Source: Clostridioides difficile
GTDB taxonomy: Bacteria; Bacillota; Clostridia; Peptostreptococcales; Peptostreptococcaceae
Length of the DNA: 64,000 nucleotides
NCBI RefSeq assembly: GCF_001299635.1
Contig: NZ_JRHN01000024.1
Coordinates: forward strand, 1 to 64,000
Direction of reading: 5' to 3'
Under the pieces are notes generated by a model. The model was given only the letters and a program-made list of their open reading frames with translations, made no database searches and was not told where the DNA came from. Within the stretch, counting starts at the first letter, position 1, and every line of letters starts with the position of its first letter. A program made the translations under genes and the position numbers. Below are positions 17,067-23,410 of the stretch, in pieces.

Positions 17067-18308
17067 ATGGATAAAGTTGATGTTCTAGATACTAAAGCAA
17101 AGACAATGGTAAAAACAATAAATTTAAAAGTTGGAAATGATACTGGTAACAGTGAACATGATATAGTGATATCAGATTCAAGTGGAAGTGATATTGAACA
17201 AATATGCCAACCTAGTGTAATATCAAAGGTAAGAAAAAAACCAAATTTAGAATCTATCGATGAAAAATATATGATAGAAAATATAAGTGATAATTTAATT
17301 GTTGAAGTGCTTTCTGATGAAGTAAGTCCAGGTATTTTTTTTGTTGGAAATTATGCTCTTAAAAGTGGAGAAAGAATAAAAAGTATTGAAATTGGATTAG
17401 ATAATGATAAAGCAAATAATGATGTTGTATTTATAAGTACTTTAGCTCATATTGCAGGATTTGCAGTAAAAAAGGCCTATAAAGAAGGAATTTTGGATGA
17501 TGAAATTAATGTTAATATAGAAATGGGATGCTCTTTGCCAATAGGTCAGTATAATAATAAAGTAGCAGCTTTATTTGAAAACAGATTTATGAATGATAAA
17601 AGTATTGTCAAGGTAGTTACACCTAAAAAATCCATTGAAGTTAAATTAAATTTTGATTTTGTACATGCTATACCAGAAGGTGTGACAGCATCATTTGCTC
17701 TTAGTGAAATGGATGATAGTATATTTAAATCATATAATGATGTAAATGAAGAAAAATTAAATAAAGAATATTTCAAAACTCATAGAGTGTTACATATTTC
17801 AATAGGCGAAGGAACTACAGAATATCCAATTACTAAAGGTATCGCATATGAGCCTAATTATATAAGAGGTTCTAATAATGGTCTAGGAATAGCTATTGAC
17901 AATTCTTTGGATGAATTTATAGAGTTAAAAGGCATGACTAATTGCTCTAGACAAAAGTTTAGTGAAATAATTAGAGATAAAAAGCACAGATATTATGAAG
18001 ATGCTTTAGAAATTCTTGAATTTCACTTAGATCCACAAACAGACGCAATTTACAATAAAGCAAAAACAGAATTAGAAAGAGTAAATAATGAAATTGATAT
18101 AATTGTTGTCTATGGTGGCGGAAGTATATTAATGAAAAATATACTAGAAAGAAGATTAAAAAGATTATGTGAAAGAGCTGGTATAAAATTATTGTATATT
18201 GATGAGAAGTATGCAGTTACTTTAGAGTCTAAGGGATTGTATAATCTTGTAAATTCAGCCTTATGGCAAGTTTTAAAGAATGATAGATTGGCTTCTTTAA
18301 ACAAATAA
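17067..18308 (+). CDS. parM: ParM/Alp-type actin-like segregation ATPase
   Basis: 413 residues, AAAGGAG before the ATG. Actin-fold signatures: phosphate-1 loop near LKVGNDTGNSEHDI (~residues 21-34), phosphate-2 loop LHISIGEGTTEY (~243-254) and adenosine loop IIVVYGGGSILM (~344-356). Length and the downstream RHH gene fit plasmid segregation ParM/Alp proteins. It would polymerise with ATP and push sister plasmids apart once capped by ParR on parC. The first ~20 residues are an extra tail. Divergent from classic R1 ParM, as clostridial versions are. Confidence 0.8.
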   Translation: MDKVDVLDTKAKTMVKTINLKVGNDTGNSEHDIVISDSSGSDIEQICQPSVISKVRKKPNLESIDEKYMIENISDNLIVEVLSDEVSPGIFFVGNYALKSGERIKSIEIGLDNDKANNDVVFISTLAHIAGFAVKKAYKEGILDDEINVNIEMGCSLPIGQYNNKVAALFENRFMNDKSIVKVVTPKKSIEVKLNFDFVHAIPEGVTASFALSEMDDSIFKSYNDVNEEKLNKEYFKTHRVLHISIGEGTTEYPITKGIAYEPNYIRGSNNGLGIAIDNSLDEFIELKGMTNCSRQKFSEIIRDKKHRYYEDALEILEFHLDPQTDAIYNKAKTELERVNNEIDIIVVYGGGSILMKNILERRLKRLCERAGIKLLYIDEKYAVTLESKGLYNLVNSALWQVLKNDRLASLNK

Positions 18309-18325
18309 TTTTTTAGGAGATAAAA

Positions 18326-18778
18326 ATGTCAAAAAATAATTCGGAAGTAAAAAAAACAAAACTAGTTTATATAGATCCTCAGACACATTCTTTACTTAAA
18401 GCAGAAGCAATGATAAATAATGCTAGTATAAAGGAAACGCTTGAAAATATTGTAAGAAATTCAGTTAGTGACATGGCTAGGTTGATAGTTGATGGTACCC
18501 CTTCTAAACAAAATAAAGTATCAAGTGAAGATGCTAAAAAAGGTATTGAATCTTCTAGTGGGAATATAGATAAATTAGAAAAAGAACCTGAGTGTGAGAA
18601 AAAGAATGAAACAACAGAAGATATTCCAAGAGAGGTATTATCAAATGAATATGATAAAAAGAGTATTGAATCTTCTAGTGATAGTGTAGAAGAATTAGGG
18701 AAAGAGCCTGAACATGAGAAAAAGGATGAAATAACAGAAGTCCTTTCAGAAGAAGTATTAAAAGCATATAGAAGATAA
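18326..18778 (+). CDS. parR: ParR-like ribbon-helix-helix partition adaptor
   Basis: 150 residues, 17 bases after parM. The N-terminus KTKLVYIDPQTHSLLKAEA then SIKETLENIV fits a ribbon-helix-helix DNA-binding fold (strand, helix A, helix B). The tail from residue ~60 is acidic and consists of two copies of a ~40-residue unit (KGIESSSGNIDKLEKEPECE and KSIESSSDSVEELGKEPEHE), probably a disordered ParM-contacting segment. Assignment rests on the fold and on position after parM and parC. Confidence 0.7.
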   Translation: MSKNNSEVKKTKLVYIDPQTHSLLKAEAMINNASIKETLENIVRNSVSDMARLIVDGTPSKQNKVSSEDAKKGIESSSGNIDKLEKEPECEKKNETTEDIPREVLSNEYDKKSIESSSDSVEELGKEPEHEKKDEITEVLSEEVLKAYRR

Positions 18779-18848
18779 AAATATTTTCATAAAACAAAGA
18801 AAAGACTATAGTTAATATAGTCTTTTCTTTAGTTTTATGAAAATATTG
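18779..18848 (+). terminator. Terminator after parMR
   Basis: Nested hairpin: outer AATATTTTCATAAAAC / GTTTTATGAAAATATT and inner AAAAGACTATA / TATAGTCTTTT. It ends the partition operon. Confidence 0.75.
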
Positions 18849-18922
18849 TTTGAAAAACTCTTATTAATGTTATAGAATATGCTCATAAGATGCATTAAAA
18901 ATTGCATTTTCTGGAAACTTAA

Positions 18923-19169
18923 AAGTAGCCATTTCATAATAAAGGGCTACTTTATGATAAAAATATAGCTCACATCAAAAAAATTTGAACTTTTTCCTTA
19001 AAAAACAAACAAAAAATATAATATAAAATCAATAATAGTTTTAAATATAATAATTTCAATTACAATTAAAATGCAAATTAATAATTTAACTATAAAAATA
19101 CTGTCTAAATAAATTTTTATCCTAAATTACAATAAAATCAAGTCACCCAAAATTATGAAATGGCTACTT
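18923..19169. repeat. 247-bp non-coding segment bounded by an 18-bp inverted repeat
   Basis: AAGTAGCCATTTCATAAT at 18923-18940 is exactly reverse-complemented at 19152-19169. A third partial arm (GGGCTACTTT, 18944-18953) pairs locally with the left arm. The rest of 18849-19243 is A/T-rich without a gene. Could be a small mobile-element remnant or a long-range RNA or cruciform structure. Confidence 0.6.
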
Positions 19170-19243
19170 GATAAGAAGATATTTATGTACATAATTGAGG
19201 CTATTGTTAAATGAATTAATTGAAATTGGGGGGAGAGAGTATC

Positions 19244-19804
19244 ATGATGAAAACAGCTGACATTCAAAAAAGCACTATAGAAAATGGCAACTTTAAGAGG
19301 GATTTAAATGAGAGGGAAAAGAAAAAATTAGACAATATAAATTTGAAGTCAAATCAAAGGAAATATGAAGATGAAGAAGATTGTAAAGATAAAAATGATG
19401 GTATAGCTGAAATGATAAAAGAGACATTTACCATTTGTTCATTTCAAAATGATATATCATATTTTGTTAAAATAAGAGTTGATCGTATAGGTCATTATAA
19501 AAATATCAGTAAATTAATAGGCATTGAACAGGTTGATTTATTAAATTCAGAAAATAATATAATAGAAGAACAAAAAAAAATAGTATCTGTATTTAATATT
19601 CAAGAAAGATACATAAAATTAAAATTATCATTATCACCAAGATTAAAAGAATTACTTACATATATGGAAGGAATAAAAGAAGAACCACCAGCAAAATATA
19701 TTTGTTATGAAATGGATATAAGTAGACATAGATTAAAGTCATTATTAACAGAAATCTTTGAACAGATTGATGAAATTTATAAAATTTATTTGGAAATTTC
19801 ATGA
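19244..19804 (+). CDS. Hypothetical charged protein
   Basis: 186 residues from ATG 19244, chosen because GGGGGGAGAG lies 7 bases upstream; an in-frame TTG at 19220 is less likely. The first ~60 residues are highly charged (DLNEREKKKLDNINLKSN and similar) and probably disordered. Residues ~65-186 form a mixed domain ending in helices (KYICYEMDISRHRLKSLLTE). No family recognised. Confidence 0.5.
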   Translation: MMKTADIQKSTIENGNFKRDLNEREKKKLDNINLKSNQRKYEDEEDCKDKNDGIAEMIKETFTICSFQNDISYFVKIRVDRIGHYKNISKLIGIEQVDLLNSENNIIEEQKKIVSVFNIQERYIKLKLSLSPRLKELLTYMEGIKEEPPAKYICYEMDISRHRLKSLLTEIFEQIDEIYKIYLEIS

Positions 19805-19946
19805 AAAAAAGATTGTTTACTCTATTTATTGCTAGTAAAAGATATATTTTTCACTTTTATAAAATTTTGATTGTTTTTTTTAGTTTTAATATGTGATATT
19901 TTATACATAAGGGAAAAGCTATGTCAAAAAATTGGGGAGTATATTT

Positions 19947-20858
19947 TTGGGAAAAGTAGAAAAAACGGAAAAAACAGAAGTAATTGCATATTATTTGTCA
20001 GAATCTAAAAAAAGAAAAGTAAAAATTAGTGAAATGGCAAATAAGTTTAATATAAGTGAAAAAACTATAAATAATTATATTAGAAACTATAAAGTGAGTA
20101 AAGAAGAAATAATTGATTATTATATAGAAGAGTCACATCATAGAAGGGTAAAAGTCAGTGAAATGGCGAATAAATTCAATATGAGTGAAAAAACTATAAA
20201 TAATTATATTAAAGATATTAAGGTTAGAAAGTCGGAAATAATTAATTACTACATCAAAAAATCTGAATATGGGAAAGTAAGAATTAGTGAGATGGCAAAA
20301 AAGTTTAATGTAAGTGAGAAAACAATAAGTAATTATATTAAGGATTATGAACCTAAAATAAAAAGCGAATTATATGATAAAGTTAATATGTTCTTTTTTG
20401 AATACAAAATGAGTATATCAGATATCCAAGGTATGTTAAATTTAGATTTTGATACAATAAAAAAGATATTATACAAAAATGAAGAAAAATATAGTTCTGA
20501 AATACAAAGAAGGAGAGAAGAAAGTCAGAATAGAAAAAAAGAGAGAAATAAAATTTATAAGAAATCAGCTGAATATTATAATGAAAAAAGAGGTGAAGAA
20601 ATAGCTATAATGGCTAAATTAGAAAGAGATCAAAAAATTAATGCTATCAATATGTCAGTAAAACAAAGGACTACAAATAACTCTATAGTGATGATGAACA
20701 TAAATCATTATGAAGTAAAGGAAAATAAAAATAAAGATATATTTTTAGTTCTTAATAAAGAAACAAAAGAAATGGCTACAAAAGATTTGCCAATTCGGGT
20801 AAAATTGAATACAGACATGATGGAATATAAAACTTACGAAAAAAATTTTGCGGATTAA
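19947..20858 (+). CDS. Protein with three tandem HTH repeats
   Basis: 303 residues from TTG 19947 (GGGGAG 7 bases upstream; a TTG at 19932 is also in frame). Three ~36-residue units follow each other: VKISEMANKFNISEKTINNY, VKVSEMANKFNMSEKTINNY and VRISEMAKKFNVSEKTISNY. Each is a helix-turn-helix of the type that reads DNA in resolvases and transcription factors. They are linked by [EK]EIIxYYI helices. The second half has a fourth diverged unit (MSISDIQGMLNLDFDTIKKI), then a basic coiled coil rich in Arg/Glu (residues ~190-235). It looks like a modular DNA-binding protein and may bind iterated sites; the target is unknown. Confidence 0.6.
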   Translation: MGKVEKTEKTEVIAYYLSESKKRKVKISEMANKFNISEKTINNYIRNYKVSKEEIIDYYIEESHHRRVKVSEMANKFNMSEKTINNYIKDIKVRKSEIINYYIKKSEYGKVRISEMAKKFNVSEKTISNYIKDYEPKIKSELYDKVNMFFFEYKMSISDIQGMLNLDFDTIKKILYKNEEKYSSEIQRRREESQNRKKERNKIYKKSAEYYNEKRGEEIAIMAKLERDQKINAINMSVKQRTTNNSIVMMNINHYEVKENKNKDIFLVLNKETKEMATKDLPIRVKLNTDMMEYKTYEKNFAD

Positions 20859-20889
20859 TTACCTAGTATAATCTTAACTGAATGATAGA

Positions 20890-20924
20890 AATAAAAATAG
20901 ACACCTATTAAGGTGTCTATTTTT
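20890..20924 (+). terminator. Terminator after the triple-HTH gene
   Basis: AAAAATAGACACCT-ATTA-AGGTGTCTATTTTTAT, a perfect stem with T-rich tail. It insulates the sigma-factor/T4SS transcription unit. Confidence 0.85.
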
Positions 20925-20950
20925 ATTTAAGAATGGAGGTGAAAGATGTG

Positions 20951-21055
20951 ATGAAAAAAAAGACATGTTATAAAGATATAGACAGCAAAAAATCTAAAAA
21001 TAAGTTTATCTCCAAGAATAAAAAATTAAATATAGATTTTATTTATGATAGATAA
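20951..21055 (+). CDS. Tiny Lys-rich leader ORF coupled to the sigma factor
   Basis: 34 residues (MKKKTCYKDIDSKKSKNKFI...), with GGAGGTG 10 bases before ATG 20951 (a GTG at 20948 is also possible). It overlaps the sigma-factor start (21045) by 11 bases, and the sigma gene has no ribosome site of its own. Translation of this ORF probably delivers ribosomes to the sigma gene. Confidence 0.5.
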   Translation: MKKKTCYKDIDSKKSKNKFISKNKKLNIDFIYDR

Positions 21056-21674
21056 AAATAGAGAACTTATTATGGGATATAAAGCTGGAGATAAAAGCTG
21101 TCTTGAAAAACTGATAAGTAATAATCAAAAATATATTTATAAAATGATATCTAAATATACAATTAAGGATTCTTATGTAGAGGACATATTTAATTCAGCA
21201 ATAATAGGGTTCATAACTGCTATAAATAGATATGATATTAAAAAAGAAGCAAATATCTTAACATATGCGAGAAAATATATTGAAAGTGAGATATTTGAAC
21301 AATTTAGGGTTTTAACAGTAGATTGTTACATTCCTAAAAAAAAATATAAAAAAATTGTTAGAAAAAATTCACGAGGAGTTCTAGAAAAAGATAATTGTTT
21401 AAAAAAGTCATATAGTTTAATGAACAAATCAATTTGTTCAAATTTAATAAATACTAATGAATTTGATATGAGAATAACTCATTTGGAACTTAAATGGGCC
21501 ATGTCAGAGTTAGATGAGCTTGAAAAAGAAGTAATATTTTATCTTTATATTGAAAAAAAGAATTATAAAGAAATAGAGCAGAAACTAAAAATAAATTTAA
21601 ATAAAATAAGTTATGTAAGAAAGAAAGCATTGGCCAAGTTAAAAGAGAAGTTAAAACAAAAGGAGGTGGTTTAA
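21045..21674 (+). CDS. Sigma-70 family RNA polymerase sigma factor
   Basis: 209 residues. Region 2-like part: YVEDIFNSAIIGFITAINRY then ILTYARKYIESEIFEQFR. Region 4-like HTH: SELDELEKEVIFYLYIEKK, then YKEIEQKLKINLNKISYVRK and KALAKLKEKL. Length and lack of an anti-sigma neighbour fit the small sporulation/TcdR-like and mobile-element sigma factors of clostridia. It overlaps the first T4SS gene by one base (TAATG), so it lies at the head of the transfer operon and may direct polymerase to it or to other plasmid promoters. Translation probably depends on the leader ORF. Confidence 0.75.
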   Translation: MIDKNRELIMGYKAGDKSCLEKLISNNQKYIYKMISKYTIKDSYVEDIFNSAIIGFITAINRYDIKKEANILTYARKYIESEIFEQFRVLTVDCYIPKKKYKKIVRKNSRGVLEKDNCLKKSYSLMNKSICSNLINTNEFDMRITHLELKWAMSELDELEKEVIFYLYIEKKNYKEIEQKLKINLNKISYVRKKALAKLKEKLKQKEVV

Positions 21675-21988
21675 TGCACAATATAATCCTTTTTCTAACA
21701 ACTGGACTTAGCAATATTCCTGATGTATCTACAGAGGAAATGACAAATAAAATAAATGGTGCTGTGGGGGAAGTTGATGCACTTGTATCAGGCAGTTTTT
21801 ACAATATAGCTGTAATTGCTTTTCTTATAGTTCTTGTTATATTTATTTTATGTGCAACAGTGCTTAAATCAAAGTTTGCTGTTAAGGCGGCAGCAAGTAT
21901 GGGATGTATATTTTTAGCGATAGTTTTATTTTCTATGAGATTCCAAATAATAGGATGGTTCTCTCATATTGGGAAAGGTGGATTATAA
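21674..21988 (+). CDS. Small two-TM protein of the T4SS operon
   Basis: 104 residues beginning on the sigma-factor stop. The N-terminal region is polar, then two membrane helices (~47-65, FYNIAVIAFLIVLVIFILCA, and ~72-90) with a basic cytoplasmic loop (KSKFAVKAA). The topology resembles VirB2/TrbC-type pilins or small T4SS channel proteins. No cleavage motif is certain. First of three similar small membrane proteins ahead of the PrgI and VirB4 genes. Confidence 0.5.
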   Translation: MHNIILFLTTGLSNIPDVSTEEMTNKINGAVGEVDALVSGSFYNIAVIAFLIVLVIFILCATVLKSKFAVKAAASMGCIFLAIVLFSMRFQIIGWFSHIGKGGL

Positions 21989-22023
21989 CTGAAAAAACTA
22001 GAAAAAGAGGTATATTTACATAG

Positions 22024-22263
22024 ATGTTAATGGTCAAAGAAGCTAAAAAACTAGTTAAAGATGAAAATGGTGATGTTAAAATAAAAACTATTTTCATTAT
22101 TGCTAAAAATATAAAATTCTTAGGTTATACTGTAGCACAATTAGTTAATGCAAAACCAAATGAGGTTGTTTTTCTTGATACTAAGCCAAATGAAATGTTT
22201 ACTAAAGAAAAAGTTATATCAATTTATAAATGTTCTGTAGATGATTTGATTGAAAACATGTAG
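22024..22263 (+). CDS. Small hypothetical soluble protein
   Basis: 79 residues, no membrane segment. Includes LGYTVAQLVNAKPNEVVFLD and ends FTKEKVISIYKCSVDDLIENM, perhaps a small regulatory or chaperone protein. Ribosome site is weak (GAGGT 12 bases upstream). Inserted between two T4SS membrane genes in the same direction. Confidence 0.45.
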   Translation: MLMVKEAKKLVKDENGDVKIKTIFIIAKNIKFLGYTVAQLVNAKPNEVVFLDTKPNEMFTKEKVISIYKCSVDDLIENM

Positions 22264-22276
22264 GGTGGTGATTTAA

Positions 22277-22534
22277 TTGTTAGAAGTAAGAGCTGATGCT
22301 TTAAAATTTACAAATTTATTTTTATCAGTTGCTAAAAGTCCAGTTACTGTTATTGCTTTAGTCTTAGCTGTAACTGGTTTATGTTATGCAGGAATTAAAT
22401 TAATGACTTTGAATAGATCAGATGAAAGAGTAGAAGTATTACAAAATATTAAGTTCACAATAATAGGTGTTATTTTAACAGGTGTATATTTTCCAATGAT
22501 TGGATACTTGGCGACGCTAATTTTGAAGGGTTAG
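22277..22534 (+). CDS. VirB2/TrbC-like pilin or channel protein
   Basis: 85 residues from TTG 22277 after GGGTGGTG. Two membrane helices (SPVTVIALVLAVTGLCYAGI and FTIIGVILTGVYFPMIGYLA) joined by a short charged loop (TLNRSDERVEVLQN), the two-helix hairpin typical of conjugative VirB2-type pilins. Start codon TTG fits the local habit of this operon. Confidence 0.5.
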   Translation: MLEVRADALKFTNLFLSVAKSPVTVIALVLAVTGLCYAGIKLMTLNRSDERVEVLQNIKFTIIGVILTGVYFPMIGYLATLILKG

Positions 22535-22549
22535 AAAGGAAGTAATAAA

Positions 22550-22996
22550 ATGACAATAAATAGAATAAAAGAATTAATTTTAAAACAAGATGTCTTACTA
22601 GATTCAACAGAGTTAACTGAAAATAAAAATATATTATTTAAACATAAATTTATTCAGTTTGGTGGAGTTATCACAATGTTAACTGGGTTATATTTAGTTA
22701 GTAGCAATAGAATTGTAAATCTATTCTTAGTTCCAGGTCTATCTGGGATTCCATCATCTTCAGCAGAATCAATAGGAGATCAAATTATTCCTACAATTCA
22801 AAAAATAGCACAAGTAGGTGGTGCTGTTACTGCACTTGTAAGTTTATGTATAGCAGGAATTTCATTAATGGTATCTAAGCGTCAAGAACAAAGACAAGAA
22901 TCTATGTCTAAGATAATGAATATAGCTGGTGGTATAGCTGTAATAGGATTTGCAGCATCAGCTGTAGGATTCTTAACTGGTTCATTTATGAAGTAA
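22550..22996 (+). CDS. VirB2-like membrane protein of the T4SS
   Basis: 148 residues. A charged N-terminal 30 residues is followed by a membrane helix with Gly-rich start, a Pro/Ser loop (VPGLSGIPSSSAESIGD), and two more hydrophobic segments separated by KRQEQRQESMSK. The last two helices with a charged loop match the pilin hairpin. A terminator-like hairpin follows, as is common after pilin genes that need higher expression than the rest of the operon. Confidence 0.5.
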   Translation: MTINRIKELILKQDVLLDSTELTENKNILFKHKFIQFGGVITMLTGLYLVSSNRIVNLFLVPGLSGIPSSSAESIGDQIIPTIQKIAQVGGAVTALVSLCIAGISLMVSKRQEQRQESMSKIMNIAGGIAVIGFAASAVGFLTGSFMK

Positions 22997-23002
22997 ATTA
23001 GT

Positions 23003-23041
23003 AAAAGGTTTAAAGCTCATGCTTTAAGCCTTTTATTTTTT
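23003..23041 (+). terminator. Partial terminator/attenuator after the pilin-like genes
   Basis: AAAGGTTTAAAGC-TCAT-GCTTTAAGCCTTT stem and TATTTTTT, placed between genes of one operon. It probably lowers downstream T4SS expression relative to the pilins. Confidence 0.65.
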
Positions 23042-23056
23042 GTAAAGGAGGTTTAT

Positions 23057-23389
23057 ATGACTAATTTTCAAATACCTTTCGATTTAAGCTTTGAAGATAA
23101 AATAATTGGTGGAAAGTTATCTTTACGTCAAGCCATCTGGTTCGCTGTTCCAGTTGGTTTTTTTATGATAATAATACAAAGACCACAACTATTCGTTAAT
23201 TACTTAGAAAATGGAGTAACAACAATAAATTTTCTAAATATTTTAATGGTATTTTTATTTGAAGCTTTTATGTTGGCGATATCTGGTACATTCAGCTTTG
23301 TAAGAATAAATGGATTGTATTTAGATTCATATGTACTACTTAGAGTTAAGTATTTATTTAGAAAAAAAGTAATAAAACATTATGAATAA
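23057..23389 (+). CDS. PrgI-family (VirB3-like) T4SS inner-membrane protein
   Basis: 110 residues, with AAAGGAGG upstream. The N-terminus FQIPFDLSFEDKIIGGKLSL then RQAIWF is the PrgI signature (IPxD...E.KIIGGLTLRQ). Two membrane helices follow (~30-50 and ~58-80). The C-terminus is basic (YLFRKKVIKHYE). PrgI/VirB3 precedes VirB4 in Gram-positive conjugation operons, exactly as here. Confidence 0.85.
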   Translation: MTNFQIPFDLSFEDKIIGGKLSLRQAIWFAVPVGFFMIIIQRPQLFVNYLENGVTTINFLNILMVFLFEAFMLAISGTFSFVRINGLYLDSYVLLRVKYLFRKKVIKHYE

Positions 23390-23410
23390 TCTAATGAATA
23401 GGAGGTTTCT

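Noticed and set aside
19921-19959. 12-codon ORF (MSKNWGVYFWEK) overlapping the start of the triple-HTH gene
   Set aside because: Its ATG lacks a convincing ribosome site, and the GGGGAG inside it serves the downstream TTG start.
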